64,000 bases of DNA from Sphingobacterium multivorum (GCF_900457465.1 NZ_UAUU01000011.1:1674001-1738000), one strand, 5' to 3'; counted from the first letter of the stretch, positions 9,029 through 19,427 are shown. Translations and numbers: made by a program. Notes: generated by a model from the sequence alone, not told the origin.

Positions 9029-9658
9029 ATGAGCATTCCAGAGATTGTAAGCTTTTTCGAGAAAATTGGTGTCAATCCTGTTATAATAATGACGATACTT
9101 CTAATATGTGTGGTAGCAGCTTTCTTACTAAGGTTTTTAAATTCCGAAGGGCCTTTAACCTGGAGGTTGTTCAAAACTAAGCAGAAATCGAGACCAGATT
9201 GGGGGCAAATACATACTGATTTACGTCAATTAGCAAAAGATATTCAGAAACAACAAGAATTTCGGGACTTAACAGGCATATTTGTCCATCCAGATAAAAT
9301 CGAGAAGCTCATAGCTTTGAGGGATAGTTCGAATGGAGAGTTTGATTGGCCGGAAATTAAGGCTGCGAGGTCATTTATTGATTTAAATACTGAGCAGCCA
9401 AAGATTAGAATAGGTGTGTGTGCGAAAATCTTTGATATTTTCATTATTACATTGTTTTCTGTCGGAGGAATTTGTTTTACGTTACTCTTTTCAATCCTAG
9501 TTGTAATTATTGCTACTGAGAATGATGTAAGACCTAGTCTTTTGGCATCGCTTCCATTATTTTGCGTTAGTATTCTATTTAATTTTATGTTGATGCAATC
9601 TTTAAGACGCAATTATAGAAGTGCCAAACTCATAGCAAAGACATTAGGCAGACGGTAA
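9029..9658 (+). CDS. multi-pass membrane hypothetical protein
   Basis: A 209-aa protein with one hydrophobic segment at residues about 15-36 (VNPVIIMTILLICVVAAFLL) and two near the C-terminus (about 138-165 and 172-192). The soluble middle (about 50-130) is charged. It follows the preceding membrane-anchored gene by 49 bp and precedes hsdR. No family recognised. Two consecutive membrane proteins in front of a type I restriction operon are unusual and may tie the system to the envelope (inference). Confidence 0.65.
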   Translation: MSIPEIVSFFEKIGVNPVIIMTILLICVVAAFLLRFLNSEGPLTWRLFKTKQKSRPDWGQIHTDLRQLAKDIQKQQEFRDLTGIFVHPDKIEKLIALRDSSNGEFDWPEIKAARSFIDLNTEQPKIRIGVCAKIFDIFIITLFSVGGICFTLLFSILVVIIATENDVRPSLLASLPLFCVSILFNFMLMQSLRRNYRSAKLIAKTLGRR

Positions 9659-9686
9659 TTAATTTAGTGTTTAAAACAATATTTTG

Positions 9687-9716
9687 TTGTATAACGATTG
9701 GTTTTCTTTATATTTG
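9687..9716 (+). promoter_or_regulatory. Bacteroidota-type promoter of hsdR
   Basis: TTG (9687-9689), 19 nt, TATATTTG (9709-9716): an exact TAnnTTTG -7 box at the expected spacing, 35 bp before the hsdR ATG. It suggests that hsdR and the genes after it can be expressed apart from the operator-controlled YegP promoter. Confidence 0.7.
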
Positions 9717-9751
9717 GTTCTAGCTGAATTTCTGAATTAAGTATTATCACT

Positions 9752-12700
9752 ATGGCCGTATCTAATTTCCAATTTTTAGAACAAGAATATCCCTTGCTTT
9801 TTAATTTGGCGCAAGCCGCCGAATACAATCTATATCAAGATCCAGCGACATCTTTATTCAAGCTGCGTCAATATGGAGAATACATGGCCAAGCAGATTTT
9901 TGAGACCTATGGGATTGAGCTGCCGGAGGATACAAAATTTCAAAATCTGATCTATAACCTAAGAAGTCAGGGTATTCTGCCTTCAAACGTAATAGACCAT
10001 TTTACAATACTTCGCAAGCAGGGTAATGATGCAGTACATGAATATGTAGGAACCACTGCAGATGCGACCTCATCTCTTTTTTCTGCATTTAAACTAGGAA
10101 AATGGTTTTACGAATCCTATTCTGTAAAGAATATGGACATTTCTACATTAAGATTTGGTACACCGAAGGATTTAGATGCCAGACACGCATTGCATATCCT
10201 TGAACAGGAAAATAAGGTCTTAAAGGAACAATATGAGCAGGCGATAGCCCAGCAAAAAATGGTCAGTGCAGAACAGCGGTCGACGTTTACGGCACGTGCC
10301 AAACGGTCTGCATCCAAACTTGATATGGACGAAGCAGAGACCCGGGAGCTTATTGATATAAATTTGCGTAAGATAGGATGGGAAGCCGATACCAAACTAC
10401 TGAACGCTAAGACCCATAAGACACAACCTGAAAGAGGCCGGAATATCGCTATTGCAGAGTGGCCAGTCAAAGGAGGTTATGCAGACTATGCACTATTCAT
10501 AGGTACAAGTTTATATGCTGTCATTGAAGCCAAAAAATATGGTCAGGATATATCGACCAATCTCGACCAAAGTAAGCGCTATGCAATGAATGTTGTTCCG
10601 CAAACAGGGATCGAGCTATTGGGCGACTGGAATGGCTTTCGAGTACCATTTCTATATTCCACCAATGGTCGCGAATATCTCCAACAGATTGCCACCAAAA
10701 GTGGTGTATGGTATCTTGATATACGTGAGAAATACAATAATTCTCGATCTATCAAAGGATTCCATAGTCCAGCGGATCTGCAAAAAAAGTTTGAACAAGA
10801 CATCACACTCGCTAATAAAAAATTAGAAGAGAATCCATTGGATTTTCTGCAGCTCAAGACAGGATTGGGTTTGAGAGATTACCAGATCAACGCAATTCAA
10901 GCTGTCGAAGATATTATTATCCATCATCCCGAGATCAACCGGGCATTATTGGCCATGGCAACCGGTACTGGTAAGACACGCACAGTTATCGGGTTGGCTT
11001 ATCGCTTAATCCAGACCAATCGCTTTAAACGTATTTTATTTTTGGTAGATCGCACCCTGCTTGCCAAGCAGGCACTCGACGGTTTCAAAGATTACAAGGT
11101 TGAAGACCTGAAAAGTTTCAGCGATTATTACCACATCGATGGGCTAAAGCATGTATGGCCCGATATCGATAGCCGTATCCACTTTGCTACTGTACAGAGC
11201 ATGGTCAAAAGACTCTATTCCAATGAGAGTGATGAAAAAGCACTCAGTATAGATACATATGACTGTATTATCGTCGACGAAGCACATCGGGGCTATTTAC
11301 TGGATAAGGAAATGGACGATGAAGAGATTTACTTCAAAGACCAAGATGATTATGTCAGCAAGTACCGTCAAGTGTTGGATTATTTTGATGCTTTTGCAGT
11401 TGGTTTGACAGCTACACCAGCGCTTCATACGAAAGAAATTTTTAATAAACCTATCTATAACTATAGTTTACGAGAAGCCGTATTAGATGGTTATTTAGTT
11501 GATCAGGATCCACCAATCAAGATCAAGACCCAACTGTCAGAAGAAGGGATTGTATGGGAGAAAGGCGAAAAACCTACTGTTTACGACAAGGAAGGTAATC
11601 AGATTGTTGAACTTGATGAGTTGAGTGACGAACTCAAATTCGATATCTCAGGATTCAATAAACGTGTTATTACCGAAAACTTTAACCGTACAGTACTTCG
11701 AGAACTTGTCAATCACATAGATCCTGATGGCGAAGCCAAAACGCTTATCTTTGCGGCTACAGACCATCATGCAGATATGATCGTCAAAATCCTGAAAGAA
11801 GAGTTTGCGGCGGTAGGGATACCTGTACCTGATGATGCTGTCGTAAAAATCACAGGTATCATTGATAAGCCTGAAGAGAAGGTCAAACGGTATAAAAATG
11901 AAAAATACCCGAATATTGCCGTTACAGTCGATTTATTGACTACAGGGATTGATGTACCTAAGATTGCTAATCTTGTATTTATGCGTCGCGTTAGATCTCG
12001 TATTCTATACGACCAGATGATCGGTCGGGCCACCCGTCTCTGTCCTGAGATAAACAAAGAGAGTTTTCGTGTTTTTGATGCGGTCAATCTGTATGAGGGT
12101 ATCAAAGATTACACCGATATGAAACCGCTGGTTGTCAATCCTTCAGTTGATTTCAGTACATTGAGCGGTGAATTTGCACATATACAAACCGATGAACGGG
12201 CAGCGGTGCAGGTTGATCAGATCATTGCCAAGTTGCAACGTAAAAAGCGTGCCTCAGGCCTAGATGCTGAAATGATCAAATACTTTACCGGAGCCGATAC
12301 ATTGGACGAATTTATTCAGCACCTTCGCGAGAAAGACATTACAGAGCAGGTGAAAATGCTGACTGAAAAAAACGGAGCTCTGGAAGTATTTAGACGAGTA
12401 CAGGCAAGCACCAGCTCATCAGTTTTACTCCAATCATGCTGATGTACTTCGTGAGGTAAGTACCGGATATGGGGAGATGGATAAACCGGAAGATTATATC
12501 GAAGGGTTCAGACGTTATCTAGAAGAAAATCAAAATGAGATAGCTGCACTTAAATTGATAGCCACATCTCCGACGCAACTAAAACGTGCCGATCTCAAGG
12601 AACTAAGCTTATTGCTTGATACCAAGGGTTATAATCTTCGCACCCTACATGATGCATGGAAAAATGCAAAAAGACAAGATGTGGCTGCGGATATTATTGC

Positions 12701-12995
12701 CTATATTCGTACCCTTATGCTAGGATCTGTACTTGAAAGCCGAGAAGATCGTGTCAAAAAAGCCTTTCTACGGCTGTACCAGGAACAAAATTGGACAGTG
12801 CCGCAGAAAAGTCTGCTTCAGCGGATTGAAAAGCAGATGATTGCCGAAGGCATTGTTACTGTAGAAGATTTGGACAAACAGCCCTTTGATGAGATAGGTG
12901 GATTTGAACGGATCAATAAAAGGTTTGAAAATCACTTGCCCGCTATTCTGCAGAAGATAAATACTTATATGTATAATGGAAATCAAACAGCTTGA
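9752..12995 (+). pseudogene. hsdR: type I restriction endonuclease subunit R, one frameshift
   Basis: The motor and nuclease subunit of a type I R-M system. The first frame (9752-12442) has an N-terminal DUF4145-like helical domain (residues about 5-125), an HsdR_N nuclease region (about 190-330; VIEAKKYG is the E-x-K motif), Walker A ATGTGKT (403-409), the DEAH box (509-512), and the helicase C-terminal motif around DQMIGRATRLCP. It then stops. The next frame carries HQFYSNHADVLREVSTGYGEMDKPEDYIEGF and the rest of the HsdR C-terminus to 12995. Removing one G near 12398-12400 restores FRRVQQAPAHQFYSNHAD. It is either a real inactivating indel or a sequence error. Confidence 0.9.
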
Positions 12996-12997
12996 TC

Positions 12998-13873
12998 ATG
13001 ATGAATAAAGTTTCCATTCGTTTTTTTGATGACCGAGAGGTACGTGCTATTTGGGATGATGAGCTTAGCAAATGGTGGTTTTCAGTGTTAGACATTGTGG
13101 CTGTTTTGACCGATCAGGATGATTATACCAAAACCAGAAACTATTGGAAATATCTCAAAGCCAAGCTTAAAAAGGAAAATAATGAACTGGTTAGTGCCAC
13201 TACCCAGTTGAAAATTGTTGCTCCAGACGGAAAAAAAAGACTGTCTGATATGCTGGATCACGATGGCATAATCGCTTTAGGAAAGACTTTCCCTAGCACC
13301 AAAGCAAACCGTTTTATAGAATGGTTTACCTATAGCGACGAAACCATCGACGGTAAGAGTAAAAGTAAAGCTTATGCCCTTTTTGAAAGCTCATTCATTG
13401 AAAGCATTGAAGTAGGTACTGTTAAAGGTCTACAGCAGATACATGCCTATTTATTTGGTGGACTGTATGATTTCGCTGGAAAGATCCGCGCAAAGAATAT
13501 TGCCAAAGGAGGCTTTCAATTTGCGATGGCGCAATTCCTACCTAATACGCTAAAAGATGTCGAAGCTATGCAGGACAAAACATTTGATCAAATTGTAGAC
13601 AAATATGTGGAAATGAACATCGCTCATCCATTTATGGAAGGCAATGGACGGAGTACGCGTATTTGGCTAGATCTCATGTTCAAAAAGGAATTAAAAAAAT
13701 GTGTAGACTGGAGCAAAATATCCAAAGCCGATTATCACCAAGCCATGATAAAGAGCGTAGCGAATAGTGAACCATTGAAAATATTTATAAAGAATGCGCT
13801 GACTGATGATATCCACAGTCGAGAGATGTTTATGAAGGGAATAGACTATTCCTATTATTACGAAGAGAATTAA
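12998..13873 (+). CDS. BRO-N / Fic fusion protein
   Basis: About 291 aa. The N-terminus (residues 1-110) is a BRO-N-like DNA-binding domain (VSIRFFDDREVRAIWDDELSKWWFSVLDIVAVLTD ... FIEWFTYSD). The C-terminal two-thirds is a Fic domain with the full catalytic motif HPFMEGNGRSTR (His at about residue 210), which would transfer AMP or another group to a target hydroxyl. No clear inhibitory (S/T)xxxE(G/N) helix was spotted. It begins 2 bp after the hsdR stop and ends 9 bp before hsdM, so it is embedded in the R-M operon. Fic genes do occur in type I operons; their target is unknown. Confidence 0.88.
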   Translation: MMNKVSIRFFDDREVRAIWDDELSKWWFSVLDIVAVLTDQDDYTKTRNYWKYLKAKLKKENNELVSATTQLKIVAPDGKKRLSDMLDHDGIIALGKTFPSTKANRFIEWFTYSDETIDGKSKSKAYALFESSFIESIEVGTVKGLQQIHAYLFGGLYDFAGKIRAKNIAKGGFQFAMAQFLPNTLKDVEAMQDKTFDQIVDKYVEMNIAHPFMEGNGRSTRIWLDLMFKKELKKCVDWSKISKADYHQAMIKSVANSEPLKIFIKNALTDDIHSREMFMKGIDYSYYYEEN

Positions 13874-13882
13874 TTAAAAAAA

Positions 13883-15349
13883 ATGAGCGCTGAAGAAATC
13901 GCACAGAAACTTTGGAATCTCTGTAACGTCCTACGTGACGATGGAGTTACCTATCACCAATATTTAAATGAATTGACTTATATTCTTTTCCTCAAACTTT
14001 CCGAAGTGCGGAAATTTGACAAGGAGATACCAGAAGAGTATCGCTGGGACAAGTTTAAGTCAATCAAAGATAATAAAGAATTATACGATACGTACCGGGA
14101 GCTGCTAGCTACGATCTCTGCGAAGACGCAAAACGCAACGATTAAGGAGATCTATACCAATGCCAGCAGTATGCTGCGTAAACCCGTTAACTTGCGTACG
14201 CTAGTTACAGCTATAGACGGTATCGACTGGTTTGAAGATACCGAGAAAGATCAGATTGCAACGATCTATGAAGAACTTTTAGAGAAAAATGCCAACGAGA
14301 AAAAATCTGGCGCTGGGCAATATTTCACGCCACGGCCGTTGATCAATGTGATGGTCGATCTGTTGGTGCCCAAAATTGGCGAACGTTGGAACGACCCTGC
14401 TGCGGGAACATTTGGTTTTATGATCGCAGCAGACCACTATCTTAAAGAGAAGACCGATAGCTATTTTACATTGGGCGAGAAGGAGCTTCACTTTCAGAAG
14501 TATGAAGCCTTTACTGGCTGTGAACTCGTACAAGATGCCCATCGTTTAGCATTAATGAATGCCAAACTACATGGTATAGAGTCCCCGATTGCTTTGGCGG
14601 ACACACTGAGCCAAGAAGGAGAGGCTTTCAACAATTACGATGGTGTACTGGCCAATCCGCCCTTTGGTACCAAAAAAGGAGGGGAGCGACCTACCCGTAC
14701 AGACTTGACCTTTTTAAGCTCCAACAAGCAGCTGAATTTTTTACAACACATTTACCGCTCATTGAAAAAAGACGGTAAAGCACGTGCGGCAGTTGTGCTA
14801 CCAGACAACGTGCTATTTGAAGACGGTGACGGTTTGAAAATCCGTCGTGACCTGATGGACAAGTGTAATTTGCATACCATCCTGCGTTTACCTACAGGAA
14901 TCTTTTACGCGGCAGGTGTCAAGACGAATGTATTATTTTTTACACGTGGCAATACAGAAACCGGCAACACCAAAAACGTATGGGTCTATGATATGCGTAC
15001 CAATGCGCCGAGCTTTGGTAAGCGCACACCATTTACCCGTACAGCCTTTGCCGATTTTGTAAAAGCATACACTGGAGGGATTTCTATTGATGAAGTCAAA
15101 GAAAACTGGCAAGGTGATATCGATGAGACTAAGCGTGCAGAAATTGCCAAAGAGGATAACCGTTGGCAGGTATTCAGCCGTGAAGCCATTGCTGCCAAAG
15201 GGGACTCGTTAGATATTGGCTTAATAGCCGATAACTCATTAAGTAGTGGAGATGATCTTGGAGAGCCTATAGATATCGCTCGTGAAGCGTTATTGGAACT
15301 AGATGCTATTACCAATGAGTTGAATGATTTGATAAAGGAGTTGAGCTAA
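13883..15349 (+). CDS. hsdM: type I DNA methyltransferase subunit M
   Basis: A 488-aa protein. The N-terminal HsdM_N helices (about 1-130; LWNLCNVLRDDGVTYHQYLNELTYILFLKLS) precede the N6-adenine methylase domain. This has the SAM-binding stretch around GAGQYFTPRPLINVMVDLLVP and NDPAAGTFGFMIAA, and the catalytic NPPFG (N258). It methylates adenine in the recognition sequence and forms the complex core with HsdS and HsdR. Its stop codon overlaps the HsdS start by 1 nt (TAATG), so the two are translationally coupled. The frame is intact. Confidence 0.95.
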   Translation: MSAEEIAQKLWNLCNVLRDDGVTYHQYLNELTYILFLKLSEVRKFDKEIPEEYRWDKFKSIKDNKELYDTYRELLATISAKTQNATIKEIYTNASSMLRKPVNLRTLVTAIDGIDWFEDTEKDQIATIYEELLEKNANEKKSGAGQYFTPRPLINVMVDLLVPKIGERWNDPAAGTFGFMIAADHYLKEKTDSYFTLGEKELHFQKYEAFTGCELVQDAHRLALMNAKLHGIESPIALADTLSQEGEAFNNYDGVLANPPFGTKKGGERPTRTDLTFLSSNKQLNFLQHIYRSLKKDGKARAAVVLPDNVLFEDGDGLKIRRDLMDKCNLHTILRLPTGIFYAAGVKTNVLFFTRGNTETGNTKNVWVYDMRTNAPSFGKRTPFTRTAFADFVKAYTGGISIDEVKENWQGDIDETKRAEIAKEDNRWQVFSREAIAAKGDSLDIGLIADNSLSSGDDLGEPIDIAREALLELDAITNELNDLIKELS

Positions 15350-16680
15350 TGGCAAGTAAGGGAGATATAAATAAGTATGAAATACAGCCGTCGTATCCAA
15401 TAAGATGGCCATTAGTCAGCTATGACGAAATTTTGGAAAAAACTAAAATTGATGTTAAGCTCAAATCTAAAGACTTTAATTCCATTGGAATATATCCAGT
15501 TGTTGATCAGGGTGCCCAATTAATAGCTGGTTATATTGATGATGAAGATTTATTATATAATGGCGAATTGCCTGTGATAATCTTTGGGGATCATACGAAA
15601 AACATAAAATATGTAGATTTTAAATTTGCTGTTGGAGCCGATGGTACTAAATTGCTGAAACCAATAAATGGTATTAGTGAACGTTTTTTTTATTACAATT
15701 TGTTAAGCCTCAATCTTCCTGATTTTGGTTACAGCAGACATTTTTCTGTTTTTAAGATACTGGATTTCCCCCTACCTCCACTCCCCGAACAAGAACGTAT
15801 TGTCGCTAAGTTGGACAAACTCTTTGCACAACATGAAAAGATAAAAAAAGCACTCGACCGTATTCCACAATTGTTAAAAGATTTCCGCCAGCAAGTGTTA
15901 GAGCAAAATTTTACATACAAAGGATACGTATCTAGCTGTATTAGCTTGGAACCGAATTTAAAAAAAGAAGAAGGTAACAGTTGGAAATGGTATAAATTAT
16001 TGAAAATCGCAAGATTGGAATCTGGTCATACTCCTAGAAAGTCTAAAGAAGAATATTGGATAAACGGTGATGTGAATTGGATTTCGTTGCAAGATATAAG
16101 AGCAGCAGATGGACAAGTAATTAATGAAACAAAGTTTAAACCTAATTTAAACGGAATTAAAAATTCAAGTGCTAGGCTATTACCAGAAGGAACTGTATGC
16201 TTTTGTCGAGATATATCTGTAGGTTTCGTTACCATAATGGGCGGGGAAATGGCAACCTCTCAACACTTCGCGAATTGGATTTGCTCAGAAAAACTCAATA
16301 ACAGATTTCTCATGTATTCACTAATATCTGCTCGTAAGTATTTAATCCGAAGTGGTGTAGGGACAACTGTTGGGACTATATATATGCCTGCGATAAAAGA
16401 GATGCAAATATTTATGCCACCCATCCAGGAACAACAAAACATTGTTCGGTGTGTACAAACCCAATTCGCCAAAGCGGACACCATCGAAGCTCGTTATCAA
16501 ACTTTAAAAGCTAAAGTAGACAGCTTACCACAAGCCATTCTACACAAAGCCTTCAAAGGTCAGTTAATTCCACAACTTCCTAACGATGGCGATGCGAAGG
16601 ATTTGTTAGCGGAGATTATCAAGCTAAAAGAAGAAGTTAAACCTAAGATGGCAAGTAAGAAACATAGCGTAGAACCCTAA
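15349..16680 (+). CDS. hsdS: type I specificity subunit S
   Basis: A 443-aa protein with two target-recognition domains. TRD1 (about 1-150) ends in FPLPPLPEQERIVAKLDKLF. TRD2 (about 210-370) ends in MPPIQEQQNIVRCVQTQF. Each is followed by a coiled-coil spacer (AQHEKIKKALDRIPQLLKDFRQQVL; AKADTIEARYQTLKAKVDSLPQAIL) that sets the spacing of the bipartite site. The frame is intact. The target sequence cannot be read from the protein. It is the last strong gene of the operon. Confidence 0.94.
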   Translation: MASKGDINKYEIQPSYPIRWPLVSYDEILEKTKIDVKLKSKDFNSIGIYPVVDQGAQLIAGYIDDEDLLYNGELPVIIFGDHTKNIKYVDFKFAVGADGTKLLKPINGISERFFYYNLLSLNLPDFGYSRHFSVFKILDFPLPPLPEQERIVAKLDKLFAQHEKIKKALDRIPQLLKDFRQQVLEQNFTYKGYVSSCISLEPNLKKEEGNSWKWYKLLKIARLESGHTPRKSKEEYWINGDVNWISLQDIRAADGQVINETKFKPNLNGIKNSSARLLPEGTVCFCRDISVGFVTIMGGEMATSQHFANWICSEKLNNRFLMYSLISARKYLIRSGVGTTVGTIYMPAIKEMQIFMPPIQEQQNIVRCVQTQFAKADTIEARYQTLKAKVDSLPQAILHKAFKGQLIPQLPNDGDAKDLLAEIIKLKEEVKPKMASKKHSVEP

Positions 16681-16693
16681 TGTCAATAACCAA

Positions 16694-16837
16694 TTGGATA
16701 AAAAAGTGTACGAAAGGAGTTATATAGCACTTGTTGGGAATGACTACATTGGCGATAAAGCTCATCTAAGCTTTAATAAGTACTTTTTCGAGTTACTTGA
16801 AAACTATAGCAATATTAATGAAAAGAAGAAGGTGTAA
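16694..16837 (+). CDS. possible small gene after hsdS
   Basis: A 47-codon frame without ATG (TTG at 16694): LDKKVYERSYIALVGNDYIGDKAHLSFNKYFFELLENYSNINEKKKV. The composition looks protein-like, with a Tyr/Phe-rich middle and a basic end. It could be the tail of a longer gene whose 5' part is gone, because it sits 14 bp after hsdS with no start of its own. No family recognised. Confidence 0.25.
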   Translation: MDKKVYERSYIALVGNDYIGDKAHLSFNKYFFELLENYSNINEKKKV

Positions 16838-16896
16838 ACCTCGTTCGACGAGCGGAGAGTACTGAGGATATAAATATTTTTTTGAAATAAAATTTA

Positions 16897-16917
16897 CTGT
16901 GCACTTGCAATGCACAG
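16897..16917. promoter_or_regulatory. operator 2 of the shared inverted repeat (putative WYL site)
   Basis: CTGTGCA (16897-16903), 7 nt, TGCACAG (16911-16917). It is identical in both arms and in spacer length to the core of operator 1. A TTG lies in the spacer (16905-16907), and GATTTTTG, resembling a -7 box, lies at 16926-16933. In both sites TTTG starts 12 nt after the right arm. It controls the methylase-kinase pair that starts at 16960. Confidence 0.75.
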
Positions 16918-16959
16918 ATAATCTTGATTTTTGCACTTTATCATTAAATAATCGAAACT

Positions 16960-19425
16960 ATGACGAATAAAGTATATTCAAATCCAGTAGATACCACCTC
17001 GTTTAAGATTTTTAGCATTTTTGATGCTTTTAGAAATAGTGAAAAATTGCATTATTTAGAAAGTTCATTACAAGTAGTACTCTTGTTTGTATCCTTATAC
17101 AAAGACGGTTTAATCAATGAAAAATCATTCCCTACTGACTTTGATATACCAGACATTAAGACACTCATTCTAAATTCAGGTCTAAATGAAGAAACTAAGC
17201 AATATTATTTGTTGATTATCGACGCACTAAGTGATTCTTTGTCAAAAGTGTTGAGCGAACCCATGGGATATTTTTCTTTCCTTCTTTTAGAAATAGAGAG
17301 AGAAACTCTTAGGAGCAATTTTGCTGCTATAATTGACGATGTGATTTATAGAGTTTCACAATCCCAAGGAAGATATGCTGGCGAGTTTATTCAGCCACTT
17401 GAATTAACTCGCTTTATGTGTGGATTGGCTAATTTGAAGACTAATATGAAAGTTTTCAATCCTTTTGCGGGCTTAGCTTCCTTTAGCATTTTTCTTAACC
17501 AGAGCCAGGAATACTTTGGACAAGAACTTAACAAAAAAACATGGGCTTTAGGTGCTTTAAGAATGATGGCGTATGAGAAACTAAATAGTTCAAGGTACGT
17601 CTGTGATGATTCAATTTCAAATTGGCCAATTCAGTCAGAGAAATTTGACGTTATTTTTTCCAATCCACCTTTCGGCTTGAAACTTGGGCACCAATACAGA
17701 GATATTGAACCTAGTTTTAGAACAATCGAACAGTTTTTGATTGAAAAGGGTATTCAATCCTTGAAGCAAAATGGTAAATTGATTGCTCTTTTACCACAAA
17801 ACTTCCTGTTCAGAGGTATGCAGGAACAACGTTTAAGGAAGTATTTGATTGAAGAAGATTTAATTGACACAATTATTTCATTACCCGGGGGATTACTATT
17901 AAACACAGGAATTCCATTAATCATTGTGGTTCTGTCAAAAACAAAAGCGACCTCACGTAAAATAAAATTCGTTGATGCCAAGAAGTATGTAGTTGAAAAG
18001 GGACTCCGAGAAAAAAGGCTCAATGATTATGACTTAAACAGCCTAATTCACAGTGATAAAGAAGATGTAAACGCGGTTAGGGTTGTTGACATTGAACAAA
18101 TTCGTACCAACGATTACAATTTAAGCGTAACACGTTATTTCAAAAAGAAAATAAGCGGTGTAAAACTTGGTGATATTCTAAAGTTAGTTAGAGGTCAAAA
18201 AGGCAACCTGCCAGAAACGGGTAAACTAGTTCGTATACGTGATTTAAAAGACGATAAAATTAATTTTACGCTTGACGCTTCTAATCTTGCTGAAACCGAA
18301 TTCAAACGCCATGACATCCATCTAATTTCAGAATCTTGTCTACTCTTAGCAATCCGTTGGAAAACTTTAAAGCCCACGTTCTTTGAATTCAAAGGCGAAC
18401 CTATTTTTAGAGGTCAGGATATTTTATCCTTCGAGCTTAATGATTTAATAGCCGACAAGGCGTATCTAATCAACGAGCTTCATACCGAATATGTGCAGGA
18501 GCAACTTGAATCATATCGTTTGGGTTCTTCCATGCCTTTTATTCGTAGAGATGATTTGATGGAGGTTGTTATAAAGCTACCTTCACTTCAGGAGCAAAGA
18601 GCTAAAGTTCAGGGTATCTCTGAATTATCTGATAAGATTAAAAGTCTTCAGAAGGAACGAAATGCCTTGGCTCATGGTAAAGCAAGAGGACAGTTTAGTG
18701 AATTTGCTTCGTTGAAACATACCCTGGGCAGACCTAGACAAAATATTCTTGATTGGTCTGACAACCTATTGGATTTCTTAAACAAAGAAAAAAAAGGTTT
18801 TGTCGCATTAAATAAAGCCTTTTCCGAATTTTATGAAATTGATATTATCTCTGCTTTAAGTGAAATCAAGCGTGATGTAAACTTCATCACTGATGTGCTT
18901 GAAAAGGGCGAGAACGGACTTGTTTTATCGGAATTTGAAAAACAAATAATTCCGCTAACTGATATCAACAATGTTATCAATAATCTGTCAAATAATGGAT
19001 TTAAATTCAAAATAAAGAAGCTGTTAGTAAAAGGAGAAAAACTGAAAGATAGAGGTATATACGCCAATGAGACACTTTTCAAAACAATATTAGATAATAT
19101 TCTGACAAATGCAAATAAGTATGCATTTGACAAAAAAGCTATTGGAAACGAGGTAGTTATTGAGTTAACTGAGGTTGATGATTTTCTTACTATGGAAATT
19201 GGAAATAACGGTAAACCCTTTCCAAAGAATTTCGATAGAGAAAAGTTTATAACCAAATACTCTACAGCTGACTCAACCTCAAATAATGGAAGTGGCTTAG
19301 GTGGATACGACATACACAGAATTGCAACAGATTTTAATAATACTGATTGGGTTCTTTCATTGAATCAAGACCCATTCTTTTCGGTGAAGTTTAAATTCCA
19401 ATTCCCAATAAAATTGATAAGCTAA
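16960..19425 (+). CDS. N6-adenine methylase / HsdS-like TRD / histidine kinase fusion
   Basis: An 821-aa multidomain protein. Residues about 130-370: N6-adenine DNA methylase with a motif I-like NPFAGLASF (167-175) and catalytic NPPFG (235-239). About 390-560: an HsdS-like target-recognition region ending in IKLPSLQEQRAKVQGI and a coiled segment. About 580-650: a DHp-like helix with LKHTLGRPRQNI; H587 fits the H-x-L-x-x-P register of an H-box. About 690-821: a GHKL ATPase with N-box DNILTNAN (712-719), G1 IGNNGKPF (from 747) and G2 GSGLGGYD (777-784). The receiver-domain gene starts 2 bp after it. The architecture suggests a methylase whose activity or signal is relayed by phosphorylation. 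The domains are seen; the mechanism is inferred. Confidence 0.87.
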   Translation: MTNKVYSNPVDTTSFKIFSIFDAFRNSEKLHYLESSLQVVLLFVSLYKDGLINEKSFPTDFDIPDIKTLILNSGLNEETKQYYLLIIDALSDSLSKVLSEPMGYFSFLLLEIERETLRSNFAAIIDDVIYRVSQSQGRYAGEFIQPLELTRFMCGLANLKTNMKVFNPFAGLASFSIFLNQSQEYFGQELNKKTWALGALRMMAYEKLNSSRYVCDDSISNWPIQSEKFDVIFSNPPFGLKLGHQYRDIEPSFRTIEQFLIEKGIQSLKQNGKLIALLPQNFLFRGMQEQRLRKYLIEEDLIDTIISLPGGLLLNTGIPLIIVVLSKTKATSRKIKFVDAKKYVVEKGLREKRLNDYDLNSLIHSDKEDVNAVRVVDIEQIRTNDYNLSVTRYFKKKISGVKLGDILKLVRGQKGNLPETGKLVRIRDLKDDKINFTLDASNLAETEFKRHDIHLISESCLLLAIRWKTLKPTFFEFKGEPIFRGQDILSFELNDLIADKAYLINELHTEYVQEQLESYRLGSSMPFIRRDDLMEVVIKLPSLQEQRAKVQGISELSDKIKSLQKERNALAHGKARGQFSEFASLKHTLGRPRQNILDWSDNLLDFLNKEKKGFVALNKAFSEFYEIDIISALSEIKRDVNFITDVLEKGENGLVLSEFEKQIIPLTDINNVINNLSNNGFKFKIKKLLVKGEKLKDRGIYANETLFKTILDNILTNANKYAFDKKAIGNEVVIELTEVDDFLTMEIGNNGKPFPKNFDREKFITKYSTADSTSNNGSGLGGYDIHRIATDFNNTDWVLSLNQDPFFSVKFKFQFPIKLIS

Positions 19426-19427
19426 TT

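Noticed and set aside
12430..12480. Programmed frameshift or phase variation in hsdR
   Set aside because: There is no slippery heptamer or simple repeat at the break.
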